From NCBI RefSeq assembly GCF_000981805.1, contig NZ_CP011132.1, positions 3,906,001 to 3,970,000 of the forward strand: DNA of 64,000 bases, read 5' to 3'. Below the pieces are notes generated by a model. It was not told where the DNA came from and did no database searches. It saw only the letters and a list, made by a program, of their open reading frames with translations. Made by a program: the position numbers and the translations under genes. This document shows, one piece after another, positions 42,553-51,989 of the stretch (within the stretch, counting starts at the first letter, position 1; every line of letters begins with the position of its first letter). The DNA is from Citrobacter amalonaticus Y19. GTDB lineage: Bacteria > Pseudomonadota > Gammaproteobacteria > Enterobacterales > Enterobacteriaceae.

Positions 42553-44667
42553 TTATTTACCACGGGCTTCGATTACGGCCTGAGCAACGTTGTTCGGTGC
42601 ATCATCGTACTTCAGGAATTCCATAGTGTACGATGCGCGACCTTTGGTCAGAGAACGCAGCTGAGTTGCATATCCGAACATTTCAGACAGCGGAACTTCA
42701 GCGTGGATCTTAACGCCAGTGACTTCGGATTCCTGACCGCGCAGCATACCGCGACGACGGCTCAAGTCACCGATAACATCACCGGTGTTTTCTTCCGGCG
42801 TTTCTACCTCAACCTTCATGATTGGCTCAAGCAGAACTGGTTTAGCTTTCTTAAAGCCTTCTTTAAAGGCAATAGACGCAGCCAGTTTAAACGCCAGTTC
42901 AGAGGAGTCAACGTCATGGTAAGAACCGAAGTGCAGACGAACACCCATATCAACAACCGGGTAACCTGCCAGCGGGCCGGCTTTCAGCTGCTCCTGGATA
43001 CCTTTATCAACGGCCGGGATGTATTCGCCAGGGATTACACCACCTTTAATGTCGTTGACGAACTCGTAGCCTTTCGGGTTAGAACCCGGCTCCAGTGGGT
43101 ACATGTCGATAACAACATGACCATACTGACCGCGACCACCAGACTGCTTGGCGTGTTTACCTTCGATATCGGTAACTTTCGCACGAATCGCTTCGCGGTA
43201 AGCAACCTGAGGTTTACCGACGTTCGCTTCAACGTTGAATTCACGCTTCATACGGTCAACGATGATGTCGAGGTGCAGTTCACCCATACCGGCGATAATG
43301 GTCTGGTTAGATTCTTCGTCAGTCCATACGCGGAATGACGGGTCTTCTTTAGCCAGACGGCCCAGAGCCAGACCCATTTTTTCCTGGTCAGCTTTGGTTT
43401 TCGGTTCTACGGCGATGGAGATTACCGGCTCAGGGAATTCCATACGCTCCAGAATGATCGGCGCATCCGGGTCACACAGAGTGTCACCAGTCGTTACGTC
43501 TTTCAGACCGATCGCAGCAGCGATGTCGCCCGCGCGAACTTCTTTGATCTCTTCACGCTTGTTAGCGTGCATCTGAACGATACGACCGAAACGCTCACGT
43601 GCAGATTTCACGGAGTTCAGTACGGTATCACCAGAGTTAACCACACCGGAATACACACGGAAGAAGGTCAGGTTACCCACGAACGGGTCGGTAGCGATTT
43701 TGAATGCCAGTGCAGAGAAAGGCTCTTCGTCGCTAGCGTGACGCTCAGCAGGCGTATCTTTACCGTCGTCCAGGATACCGTTGATCGCAGGTACGTCAAC
43801 CGGGGATGGCAGGTAATCAATTACCGCATCCAGCATCGCCTGAACACCTTTGTTCTTAAATGCAGAACCACAGGTTACCAGGATGATTTCGTTGTTCAGA
43901 ACACGCTGACGCAGAGCTTTTTTGATCTCTTCTTCAGTCAGTTCTTCACCGCCCAGGTATTTCTCCATCAGCTCTTCAGAAGCTTCCGCAGCGGACTCGA
44001 TCAGGTTCTGGTGCCATTCTTCAGCCAGTTCCTGCATGTCAGCCGGGATATCTTCGTAAGTGAAGGTAACGCCTGCATCTGCTTCGTTCCAGTTGATGGC
44101 TTTCATTTTCACCAGGTCAACAACACCGGTGAACGCTTCTTCAGCGCCAATTGCCAGCTGCAGCGGAACAGGGTTCGCGCCCAGACGGGTTTTGATCTGA
44201 CCAACAACTTTCAGGAAGTTCGCACCCATACGGTCCATTTTGTTAACGAACGCAATGCGCGGAACTTTATATTTGTTTGCCTGACGCCATACGGTTTCAG
44301 ACTGCGGCTGAACACCACCAACTGCGCAGTAAACCATTACCGCACCATCAAGAACACGCATGGAACGTTCTACTTCGATTGTGAAGTCAACGTGCCCCGG
44401 GGTGTCGATGATATTTACGCGATGCGGTTCATACTGCTTAGCCATACCAGACCAGAATGCAGTAGTCGCTGCGGAAGTGATAGTAATACCACGTTCCTGC
44501 TCCTGCTCCATCCAGTCCATGGTGGCCGCGCCGTCATGAACTTCACCGATTTTATGGTTTACACCGGTGTAGAACAGAATACGTTCGGTAGTAGTGGTTT
44601 TACCGGCGTCGATGTGCGCACTGATACCGATGTTACGGTAGCGTGCGATGGGTGTTGTACGAGCCAT
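42553..44667 (-). CDS. fusA: Elongation factor G
   Basis: EF-G drives tRNA-mRNA translocation and, with RRF, ribosome recycling. The 704-residue protein has G1 AHIDAGKT (17-24), DTPGHVDF near 88-95 and NKMD near 142-145, then domains II-V including the domain IV tip that enters the A site. It lies between rpsG and tufA. A 378-codon ORF on the other strand is a shadow. Confidence 0.98.
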   Translation of the reverse strand: MARTTPIARYRNIGISAHIDAGKTTTTERILFYTGVNHKIGEVHDGAATMDWMEQEQERGITITSAATTAFWSGMAKQYEPHRVNIIDTPGHVDFTIEVERSMRVLDGAVMVYCAVGGVQPQSETVWRQANKYKVPRIAFVNKMDRMGANFLKVVGQIKTRLGANPVPLQLAIGAEEAFTGVVDLVKMKAINWNEADAGVTFTYEDIPADMQELAEEWHQNLIESAAEASEELMEKYLGGEELTEEEIKKALRQRVLNNEIILVTCGSAFKNKGVQAMLDAVIDYLPSPVDVPAINGILDDGKDTPAERHASDEEPFSALAFKIATDPFVGNLTFFRVYSGVVNSGDTVLNSVKSARERFGRIVQMHANKREEIKEVRAGDIAAAIGLKDVTTGDTLCDPDAPIILERMEFPEPVISIAVEPKTKADQEKMGLALGRLAKEDPSFRVWTDEESNQTIIAGMGELHLDIIVDRMKREFNVEANVGKPQVAYREAIRAKVTDIEGKHAKQSGGRGQYGHVVIDMYPLEPGSNPKGYEFVNDIKGGVIPGEYIPAVDKGIQEQLKAGPLAGYPVVDMGVRLHFGSYHDVDSSELAFKLAASIAFKEGFKKAKPVLLEPIMKVEVETPEENTGDVIGDLSRRRGMLRGQESEVTGVKIHAEVPLSEMFGYATQLRSLTKGRASYTMEFLKYDDAPNNVAQAVIEARGK

Positions 44668-44763
44668 TTGATTCCTCGTTTATCTTTTAGGCGTTCAATT
44701 TAAGTAGCCCAAAGCGGGCTGCTTACTGGAAGCGCCCGCCTGGTGACTAAAACTCCGAAGGGA

Positions 44764-45234
44764 TTACCAACGGTAGTGTGCGAACGCCTTGTTGGCTTCT
44801 GCCATACGGTGAACGTCTTCACGTTTCTTAACTGCAGTACCTTTGTTGTCTGCAGCATCAGAAAGTTCGTTCGCCAGGCGCAGAGCCATGGATTTATCAC
44901 CGCGTTTACGAGCAGCTTCAACGATCCAACGCATTGCCAGGGCATTACGACGAACCGGACGGACTTCAACTGGTACCTGATAAGTAGAACCACCAACGCG
45001 GCGAGACTTAACTTCGACAGTCGGGCGCACGTTTTCGAGAGCTACTTCGAAAGCTTCCAGTTCAGATTTACCAGAACGCTGAGCCAGGGTCTCCAGCGCG
45101 CTGTATACGATTGTTTCGGCAGTAGATTTTTTACCATCTACCATCAGGATATTTACAAATTTAGCCAGCAGTTCTGATCCGAACTTCGGATCCGGCAGAA
45201 TTTTACGCTGACCAATGACGCGACGACGTGGCAT
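44764..45234 (-). CDS. rpsG: 30S ribosomal protein S7 (short form)
   Basis: S7 starts assembly of the 30S head and lies at the E site. In E. coli it represses its own translation by binding the rpsL-rpsG spacer. The protein has 156 residues and ends KAFAHYRW; E. coli K-12 has a longer 179-residue form, while most enterics have this short one. The spacer to rpsL is 96 nt, long enough to hold the S7 target. Confidence 0.97.
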   Translation of the reverse strand: MPRRRVIGQRKILPDPKFGSELLAKFVNILMVDGKKSTAETIVYSALETLAQRSGKSELEAFEVALENVRPTVEVKSRRVGGSTYQVPVEVRPVRRNALAMRWIVEAARKRGDKSMALRLANELSDAADNKGTAVKKREDVHRMAEANKAFAHYRW

Positions 45235-45330
45235 GGAAATACTCCGTTGTTAATTCAGGATTGTCCAAAACTCTACGAGTTTAGTTTGACATTTAAGTTA
45301 AAACGTTTGGCCTTACTTAACGGAGAACCA

Positions 45331-45808
<478 letters not shown>

Positions 45809-45830
45809 GAAATATACAACGATCACACAA

Positions 45831-46118
45831 TCACCAGGCCATCTGGCTGGTGTGCTTAACCGTAAGTCTGACGAAGTCAGTATAGTCAACCCTGACGACA
45901 CTGTCTGAAATTTGACCACCCAAACCGCGAGCTTCAATGTCTTCTTTCAGTGCATATACCGTTATGGGGGTGTTTTGCAGGCTTTCAAGGAAGCGGCTGC
46001 CTTCTACTGCGGCGGTGACGCCATCCTGGATCAATAATAGTTCATCGCCTTCTGCGATCAGGCGCTGGATAGCAGAGAAATCAGAGTGCCACGCGGAGCG
46101 GTGTAAAGTATGCAGCAT
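45831..46118 (-). CDS. tusB: TusB, sulfur-relay protein for tRNA 2-thiolation
   Basis: TusB is part of the TusBCD hexamer that passes persulfide sulfur from TusA to TusE and MnmA for 2-thiouridine at wobble U34 of Lys, Glu and Gln tRNAs. The 95-residue DsrH-family protein begins MLHTLHRSAWHSDFSAIQRL. It follows tusC by 7 nt and ends just upstream of the rpsL promoter. Confidence 0.95.
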   Translation of the reverse strand: MLHTLHRSAWHSDFSAIQRLIAEGDELLLIQDGVTAAVEGSRFLESLQNTPITVYALKEDIEARGLGGQISDSVVRVDYTDFVRLTVKHTSQMAW

Positions 46119-46125
46119 GAGAACC

Positions 46126-46485
46126 TCAGAACCTCAGGATGACATCGTAGTTGCCCAGTTCGCGGCGCAGCGCTTCTGGTTCCAGCGGCGTCGCATCAAC
46201 GACAAAACTTACGCCCTCCCCGAGTCCCCGCTCGCGCAACGAGGCGGCGCATAACCAGCACTGTTCGATATCGTACAATCCCAGCAGTTTAAAGGTCGCA
46301 ATATAGTCGCGGGCCAGAATGACATCCGGTTTTTGTCCCTGCAGGATCTGAAAGACGCCATCACTAATAAAGAAGACGCCGATCTCTTCGGTTAACGCAG
46401 AAGTCGCCAACAGCGCGTCCAGCCCTTCGCGGCCAGATGCACTCCCGTGTGGCATGGTGGAAAAAACAAAGGCAATACGTTTCAT
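46126..46485 (-). CDS. tusC: TusC, sulfur-relay protein
   Basis: A 119-residue DsrF-family subunit of the TusBCD sulfur-transfer complex. It begins MKRIAFVFSTMPHGSASGRE and has the typical DsrE-like fold. Its start overlaps the tusD stop by one base, so the two are translationally coupled. Confidence 0.95.
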   Translation of the reverse strand: MKRIAFVFSTMPHGSASGREGLDALLATSALTEEIGVFFISDGVFQILQGQKPDVILARDYIATFKLLGLYDIEQCWLCAASLRERGLGEGVSFVVDATPLEPEALRRELGNYDVILRF

Positions 46486-46871
46486 CAGAACTGCACCACG
46501 CGATCGCAGGTCAGTGAGGCTTGTGCCAGCGCGCCCAGTCCGCTGAGAGTAAAACCTGGCTGCAGATTAGCGGACGCCAGTCCCAGTCGGCCCGCTTCTG
46601 TTTCATCGACCACACCGCGACGCAGTGCCGCCGCCACACAGATGTTCAGCTCAACGCCATACTGTGTATTCATTTGTTGCCAGGCCCGGACCAGATCAAA
46701 TTCATCACTGGCCGGAGAGGTCAGTTGATTGGCGTTATATACCCCTTCCCGATAGAAAAAGACGCTACTTAACGTATGGCCTTCTTCAATCAGCGCCTGA
46801 GCAAACTGCAGTGCGCTGCTCGCCTGCTGGGTACCATACGCCGGACCGGTAACCACAATGGCAAAACGCAT
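46485..46871 (-). CDS. tusD: TusD, sulfur-relay subunit with the active cysteine
   Basis: TusD accepts the persulfide from TusA on Cys78, which is present here in ELNICVAAALRRG. The protein has 128 residues and belongs to the DsrE family. Its start codon overlaps the yheO stop as TAATG. It is the first of the three tus genes. Confidence 0.96.
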   Translation of the reverse strand: MRFAIVVTGPAYGTQQASSALQFAQALIEEGHTLSSVFFYREGVYNANQLTSPASDEFDLVRAWQQMNTQYGVELNICVAAALRRGVVDETEAGRLGLASANLQPGFTLSGLGALAQASLTCDRVVQF

Positions 46872-47593
46872 TACTTATCTTGCCCCTGGAAGTCGCCGCT
46901 TTTGAACTGGCGAATATAGAGGTACACGGTGTGCTTGGAGATATTCAGACGATCGGCAACCTGATTGATCGCGTCCTTAATATCGAAGATGCCTTTCTCA
47001 TACAGATTCAGAACGATCTGGCGGTTCTTGGCGTTGTTGGAAACATTACGATCGGCGTTCACCTCTTCAATGGTGAACTCCAGCGTCTGCGTCACCAGGT
47101 CTTCTACGGAAGAGGCGAAGTTAACAGACGATCCCACTTCCGGGGTTTCCGGCGGAATAAAGGTATTCATGATCTGCGAGAACGGGACATCAAGGTTCAT
47201 GTTGATGCACAGCAGACCAATCACGCGATGCTCGCGATTGCGAATGGCAATCGTCACTGACTTCATCAGAACGCCGCTTTTCGCACGGGTAAAGTAGCAT
47301 TTGGAAACGCTGCTATCTGCACCGGTCATATCGTGCAGCATCCGCAACGCAAGGTCAGTAATCGGCGAACCGATTTTGCGTCCCGTATGTTCACCATTGG
47401 CAATGCGAATGGCGGAACATTTCAAATCCTGCAAAGAGTGCAATACGATTTCACAGTGGGAACCAATGAGCATCGCTAACCCGTCCACCACCGCTTCGTA
47501 GGATTTCAGAATATCAAAGTCGGTTTGATCGAAAGGACGTTGATCCAGTAAGTCGAGCTCACTGGTTTCGTTGGTTAAAAGCGACCTGGACAT
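46871..47593 (-). CDS. yheO: YheO, PAS-like and helix-turn-helix regulator
   Basis: A 240-residue protein with an N-terminal YheO-type PAS-like domain (residues ~25-140) and a C-terminal helix-turn-helix near residues 195-235 (DAINQVADRLNISKHTVYLYIRQ). It should bind DNA; its ligand and targets are unknown. I chose the ATG at 47593, which gives MSRSLLTNETSEL. A GTG at 47605 is in frame but abuts the AAGGAG ribosome site. Eight T residues lie between that site and the ATG. It heads the yheO-tusDCB string, suggesting a link to sulfur transfer. Confidence 0.9.
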   Translation of the reverse strand: MSRSLLTNETSELDLLDQRPFDQTDFDILKSYEAVVDGLAMLIGSHCEIVLHSLQDLKCSAIRIANGEHTGRKIGSPITDLALRMLHDMTGADSSVSKCYFTRAKSGVLMKSVTIAIRNREHRVIGLLCINMNLDVPFSQIMNTFIPPETPEVGSSVNFASSVEDLVTQTLEFTIEEVNADRNVSNNAKNRQIVLNLYEKGIFDIKDAINQVADRLNISKHTVYLYIRQFKSGDFQGQDK

Positions 47594-47703
47594 GAAAAAA
47601 AACACTCCTTTTCAGGAGCCTGTCGTTATGTTTTCAGGGCAGGCTCATTAATTTTGTGGATGGTTAAATTAATACAGAGGGGCTTCCACTTTCCACTACT
47701 AAT

Positions 47704-47829
47704 TATACACGTCATCCCTCAAGCTGCCTCTGCGTTGGTTGCGCTCGTTCGCCCCAGCCACGTACTGATGTACGCGCAAGGGGATTCACGCCCTGACCGC
47801 TTGATGCAACTTGAATGATTATGTGTATG
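47704..47829. repeat. ERIC element between fkpA and yheO
   Basis: About 126 bp of dyad-symmetric sequence centred on CGTAC-TGAT-GTACG (47761-47774). Its ends match as ATACAC and GTGTAT, and CTCAAGCTGC faces the complement of GCAACTTGAA. The block GGGGATTCAC (47780-47789) together with CCCCAGCCAC opposite is the hallmark of the ERIC/IRU family, and the length fits the 127-bp consensus. It lies downstream of the fkpA terminator and upstream of yheO. Confidence 0.85.
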
Positions 47830-47843
47830 TATCCGGCCTGCAT

Positions 47844-47874
47844 AAAAAAACCGCCGCTCTGTTCGGCGGCGGTT
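47844..47874 (-). terminator. Terminator of fkpA
   Basis: On the minus strand AACCGCCGC (47849-47857 complement) pairs with the complement of 47866-47874, followed by seven T. It lies just after the fkpA stop. Confidence 0.88.
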
Positions 47875-47882
47875 CTCAATTT

Positions 47883-48707
47883 TTATTTTTTAGCGGCATC
47901 TGCTGCTTTTGCATCCGCTTCTGCTGCGGCTTCTGGCTTGTCATCCGCCTTCGGTGCTGGCTTGATATCCAGCAGCTCTACGTCGAATACCAGCGTGGAG
48001 TTAGCCGGGATACCCGGAACGCCAGTTTTACCGTAAGCCAGTTCCGGTGGGATGACCATCTTGATCTTCCCGCCTTTCTTAATGTTCTTCAGACCTTCAG
48101 TCCAGCCTGGGATCACACCATCCAGACGGAAAGAGAGCGGCTCGCCGCGGGTATAGGAGTTATCGAACTCTTTACCGTCGATCAGCGTCCCTTTGTAGTT
48201 TACTACTACCGTGTCGCTGTCTTTCGGTGCTTCGCCCGTACCGGCTTTCTCAACTTTATAAAGCAGGCCAGTTGAAGAGGTCTTCACGTCCTTCTCTTTC
48301 GCAAACGTGGTGCGGTACTCTTTGCCTTTGGCTTCGTTGTCAGCCGCGTCTTTTTCCATCTTCGCCTGAGCGGAGGCTTTCACGCGTGCTTCAAATGCTT
48401 GCAGAGTCTGCTCAATTTCCTGGTCAGACAGTTTGCTCTTATCAGCAAACGCATCCTGAACGCCGGCGATCAGCTGGTCTTTGTCCAGTTTGATGCCCAG
48501 TTTTTCCTGCTCTTTCAGGGAGTTTTCCATATAGCGGCCCAGCGATGCGCCCAGTGCATAAGCCGATTTCTGGTCGTCATTTTTGAACGCGGCTTTGCTG
48601 TCAGCAGCGGCGGCCGGTTTTGCGGCTTCCGCTGCGAAGGTGATTGGGGCGTGCAGAGCAACGGCCATCGTGGTCGCCAGCAGAGTGACTTTAAACAGTG
48701 ATTTCAT
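47883..48707 (-). CDS. fkpA: FkpA, periplasmic FKBP-type peptidyl-prolyl isomerase and chaperone
   Basis: FkpA catalyses proline isomerisation and prevents aggregation of envelope proteins. The 274-residue precursor has a signal peptide of about 25 residues (cleavage after ITFA). A helical dimerisation domain (residues ~40-140) is followed by the FKBP domain (~150-255, with VVVNYKGTLIDGKEFDNSY and the VIPGWTEGL core) and a lysine/alanine/glutamate-rich tail. It diverges from slyX, 223 bp away. Confidence 0.96.
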   Translation of the reverse strand: MKSLFKVTLLATTMAVALHAPITFAAEAAKPAAAADSKAAFKNDDQKSAYALGASLGRYMENSLKEQEKLGIKLDKDQLIAGVQDAFADKSKLSDQEIEQTLQAFEARVKASAQAKMEKDAADNEAKGKEYRTTFAKEKDVKTSSTGLLYKVEKAGTGEAPKDSDTVVVNYKGTLIDGKEFDNSYTRGEPLSFRLDGVIPGWTEGLKNIKKGGKIKMVIPPELAYGKTGVPGIPANSTLVFDVELLDIKPAPKADDKPEAAAEADAKAADAAKK

Positions 48708-48930
48708 CCATATCTCCAGGGCCGGGGCATCTCACCCCATGGTTAACTTTACTATGAGAAGCGTACTATAAAGCGTTGTCGAACAAATCAACATACAGAC
48801 ATACCCGATAATCGCTTCTTTTGAGACTCTTTTTGTTTAAATTAGTTTCGATGAGAAGGAATCAGGGCTGTCTATTCGGATAAAGTTGAGTAGAATCCGC
48901 CGCGACCCGAGACAATCGATGAGGTGAATC

Positions 48931-49149
48931 ATGCAGGATACAACGATGGAAACCCGGCTGGCTGAGCTGGAAAGTCGGCTGGCTTTTCAGGAAATCACCA
49001 TTGAAGAGCTCAACGTAACGGTAACCGCTCACGAGATGGAAATGGCCAAATTGCGCGATCATCTGCGACTGCTGACGGAAAAGCTCAAGGCGAGCCAGCC
49101 TTCCAACATCGCCTCCCAGGCCGAAGAGACGCCGCCGCCTCATTATTGA
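48931..49149 (+). CDS. slyX: SlyX, small coiled-coil protein
   Basis: A 72-residue protein predicted to be almost entirely coiled coil, with heptad-like spacing of leucines (LAELESRLAFQEITIEELN onward) and a proline-rich, histidine-ending tail (EETPPPHY). The function is unknown; the name comes from the neighbouring slyD. It is followed by a strong terminator. Confidence 0.92.
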   Translation: MQDTTMETRLAELESRLAFQEITIEELNVTVTAHEMEMAKLRDHLRLLTEKLKASQPSNIASQAEETPPPHY

Positions 49150-49154
49150 GACGT

Positions 49155-49181
49155 AAAAAAAGCGGGTTATCCCGCTTTTTT
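49155..49181 (+). terminator. Intrinsic terminator of slyX
   Basis: AAGCGGG (49160-49166) pairs with CCCGCTT (49171-49177) around TTAT, flanked by A- and T-runs, 5 nt after the slyX stop. Confidence 0.88.
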
Positions 49182-49188
49182 GTGCTCA

Positions 49189-49272
49189 TTGCCGGATGGC
49201 GGCGCAAGCGCCTTATCCGGCCTTCTCATTCCAATGAACCCGTAGGCCTGATAAGCGTAGCGCCATCAGGCA
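49189..49272. repeat. REP pair (BIME) between slyX and slyD
   Basis: Two opposed REP units, 49189-49222 (GCCGGATGGCGGC...CTTATCCGGCC) and 49242-49272 (GTAGGCCTGATAAGCG...GCGCCATCAGGCA). It is the standard bacterial interspersed mosaic element at a convergent gene junction. Confidence 0.92.
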
Positions 49273-49282
49273 TTATGAGCTT

Positions 49283-49879
49283 TTAGTGGCAACCGCAGCC
49301 GCCGTTGCCTTTACCGCCGCCACCGCAGCAGCCTTCGCCGCCGTGCTCGTGACCGTGGTCATGGCCGTGACCGCCGCAGCAGCCGTCGTGATCGTGGTCA
49401 TGGTCGTGACCGTGCTCACCGTGAACGTGACCATGAGCCAGTTCTTCTTCGGTCGCTTCGCGGATCGCTACAACTTCAACGTTGAACTTCAGATTCTGAC
49501 CCGCCAGCATGTGGTTGCCATCAACCACAACGTGGTCGTCTTCCACTTCGGTAATTTCTACCGGTACCGGACCCTGGTCAGTTTCAGCCAGGAAACGCAT
49601 GCCAACCTGCAGTTCATCAACGCCCATGAAGACGTCTTTAGGCACGCGCTGCACCAGATTTTCGTCATACTGACCGTAAGCGTCGTTCGCGCCTACCGCA
49701 ACATCGAATTTGTCGCCAACATCGTGACCTTCCAGCGCTGTTTCCAGGCCAGAGATCAGGGAACCGTGACCATGCAGGTAGTCCAGCGGCGCACTCACCG
49801 GAGACTCATCAACCAACACACCGTCTTCTGTACGTACCTGATAGGCCAGGCTGACCACCAGGTCTTTTGCTACTTTCAT
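49283..49879 (-). CDS. slyD: SlyD, cytoplasmic FKBP-type isomerase and nickel metallochaperone
   Basis: SlyD isomerises prolyl bonds, acts as a chaperone through its insert-in-flap (IF) domain, and supplies nickel for hydrogenase maturation. The 198-residue protein has the FKBP half-domains split by the IF domain (residues ~70-125) and a C-terminal tail from about residue 150 that is extremely rich in His, Cys and Gly, the metal-binding region. Length is close to the 196-residue E. coli protein. Confidence 0.96.
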   Translation of the reverse strand: MKVAKDLVVSLAYQVRTEDGVLVDESPVSAPLDYLHGHGSLISGLETALEGHDVGDKFDVAVGANDAYGQYDENLVQRVPKDVFMGVDELQVGMRFLAETDQGPVPVEITEVEDDHVVVDGNHMLAGQNLKFNVEVVAIREATEEELAHGHVHGEHGHDHDHDHDGCCGGHGHDHGHEHGGEGCCGGGGKGNGGCGCH

Positions 49880-49973
49880 GATATCTCCTGAGCGTGGGAA
49901 AATTGCTGGCGCAGATTGTAGCGGAAATCTGCACCTGTGTACCCCTTAGCTTAAAAAATCTCGGGCCATATCG

Positions 49974-50174
49974 CTAGTCTGGATGAAAGATCCCGATCAC
50001 TTGCTCTTCTTTGCGCACGTGATCGCGGACGTCTTTATCCGCTTCCCGCATCTGATGTCCGCACTTAACACATTCAACAATATCGATATTATTCTCGCGC
50101 CACATCGCCAGAGAATCCTGCGCCTGGCAGGAAGGGCATTTCGCCCCTGCAATAAAACGTTTACGGATTGCCAT
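49974..50174 (-). CDS. yheV: YheV, small putative zinc-ribbon protein
   Basis: A 66-residue protein with two cysteine pairs, Cys13/Cys16 (CPSC) and Cys35/Cys38 (CVKC), which should bind zinc. It then has an acidic/basic helical stretch and ends IGIFHPD. The function is unknown. It lies 9 nt after kefB and probably shares the kefGB transcript. Confidence 0.9.
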   Translation of the reverse strand: MAIRKRFIAGAKCPSCQAQDSLAMWRENNIDIVECVKCGHQMREADKDVRDHVRKEEQVIGIFHPD

Positions 50175-50183
50175 ACTTATCCT

Positions 50184-51989
50184 CTATTCGAATTCATCCC
50201 AGCCATCCAGTTGGCGTCGCTCTTGTTGCATCTCGCGCTGGAAAATCTCCTCCAGCTCGCGTCTGGCTTCTCTGGCGCGAGAGATTTGTACCGTATCGGC
50301 ATGCATCGGAATGAGCTCCCTCAACATCCGCATATCCAGCCGACGGAAATGCAGTTGCGCCCGCTGCGCCTGGTGGGGATGCATCCCCAACGACACCAGC
50401 GTTTTGCGTCCCAACTCCAGTGCGCTGGAGAAGGTCTCACGGGAAAACTGCGCGACCCCCGCCTGTAATAACTCATGTGCTTCGACACGTCCGCGCGCTC
50501 GCGCAAGAATATGCAAATGCGGGAAATGCTGTTGGCAAATTTCCACCAGCTTCATCGTATCTTCCGGCTCATTACAGGTAATGACGATGGATTCTGCTGC
50601 CTCAGCGCCGGCAGAACGCAGCAGATCCACCTGCGTCGCATCGCCGTAATAGACCTTATAACCGTATTTGCGCATCAGATTCACCGCACTGATGTCCCGC
50701 TCCAGCACGGTAATGCGCATTTTATTCGCCATTAGCAAACGACCGATGACCTGACCAAAACGGCCAAAGCCCACCACGATGACCTGCGGCTTGTCATCCT
50801 CGACCCACGGCATTTCATCTTCTTCATCCGGACCGTTAAGCTGGCGAGAAAGCCATTTGTCGATAAGCCTCATCAGCATCGGCGTGGTCATCATCGACAA
50901 CGTGACGGTCACCAGCAGAAGCGCCATCTGATCGCCCTGAAACAGCCGCTGCGACGACGCGGTCGAGAACAGCACAAAGGCAAACTCGCCCCCCTGGCTC
51001 AACACGCCAGCAAACTGCATTCTTTCAGAACTGCGCAGACCGTACAGTCGCGCCAGCAGATAAAGTACCAGCGTTTTGACCGCCACCAGTACCACCACGC
51101 TTGCCACGACCCACAGCAGATGGGTGTACAGCACGCCCAGATTGAGCGACATGCCGACCGAAATAAAGAAAAGCCCCAGCAGTAGTCCTTTGAACGGATC
51201 GATCGCGGTTTCCAGCTCATGCCGGTATTCGCTTTCCGCTAACAGTACCCCCGCGATAAACGTGCCGAGCGCCATCGATAGCCCCAGCGCATCCATAAAC
51301 AGTGCCGATCCCAACACCAACAGCAGCGTGGCGGCGGTAAACACTTCGCGCACGCCGGACGCGGCAATAAACCGGAACACCGGGCGCAACAGATAGCGTC
51401 CGCCAATCAGCATGCCGGCAAACGCCAGCACCTTCATGCCAATTTTCATCCAGTCAAAGTGTTCATCCGCTGAACCGGCTAACAGCGGCACCAGCGCGAG
51501 CGCCGGGATCACCGCCAGATCCTGGAACAGTAAAACCGAAAAGCCCAATTGCCCGGATTCGCTGCGGTTCATCCCTTTTTCGCGCATCAATTGCAGCGCC
51601 ATCGCGGTTGACGACATCGCGAGGCCTATCCCGCCAACGACCGCCGCCTGCCATGAGAAATCGGTCAACATCAGCAGTCCGGCCAACAGCGCCGCGCTTA
51701 GCAAAACCTGCGCCGCCCCAACGCCAAAGATAGAACGTCGAAGCTGCCAGAGTTTCGACGGATTCAGCTCCAGCCCGATGATAAACATCAGAAATACAAC
51801 GCCCAGCTCGGAGAAGTGGAGAATTTCATCCACGTCGCTGATGAACCCCAGTCCCCACGGACCGATGGCAATCCCCGCGAGCAAATAGCCCAACACGGCG
51901 CCAATACCCAGCCGCGATGCCAGAGGCACCGCAGCCACCGCCGCGAAGAGAAACAGCACTCCTGCAGTCAATAAATCGGAACCTTCCAT
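50184..51989 (-). CDS. kefB: KefB, glutathione-gated potassium/proton antiporter
   Basis: KefB releases potassium in exchange for protons when glutathione adducts form, acidifying the cytoplasm to protect against electrophiles. The 601-residue protein has an N-terminal CPA2 antiporter domain of about 12 membrane helices (residues ~1-380) and a cytoplasmic RCK/KTN domain with the dinucleotide loop VVGFGRFGQVIG near 405. The open frame extends 43 codons upstream, but the ATG at 51989 gives MEGSDLLTAGVLF and touches the kefG stop (TGATG), a coupled start. Confidence 0.96.
   Translation of the reverse strand: MEGSDLLTAGVLFLFAAVAAVPLASRLGIGAVLGYLLAGIAIGPWGLGFISDVDEILHFSELGVVFLMFIIGLELNPSKLWQLRRSIFGVGAAQVLLSAALLAGLLMLTDFSWQAAVVGGIGLAMSSTAMALQLMREKGMNRSESGQLGFSVLLFQDLAVIPALALVPLLAGSADEHFDWMKIGMKVLAFAGMLIGGRYLLRPVFRFIAASGVREVFTAATLLLVLGSALFMDALGLSMALGTFIAGVLLAESEYRHELETAIDPFKGLLLGLFFISVGMSLNLGVLYTHLLWVVASVVVLVAVKTLVLYLLARLYGLRSSERMQFAGVLSQGGEFAFVLFSTASSQRLFQGDQMALLLVTVTLSMMTTPMLMRLIDKWLSRQLNGPDEEDEMPWVEDDKPQVIVVGFGRFGQVIGRLLMANKMRITVLERDISAVNLMRKYGYKVYYGDATQVDLLRSAGAEAAESIVITCNEPEDTMKLVEICQQHFPHLHILARARGRVEAHELLQAGVAQFSRETFSSALELGRKTLVSLGMHPHQAQRAQLHFRRLDMRMLRELIPMHADTVQISRAREARRELEEIFQREMQQERRQLDGWDEFE

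Noticed and set aside
41388..44703. Long plus-strand ORFs antisense to tufA (382 codons) and fusA (378 codons)
   Set aside because: These are shadows of strongly codon-biased elongation factor genes. There is no promoter or ribosome site for them.
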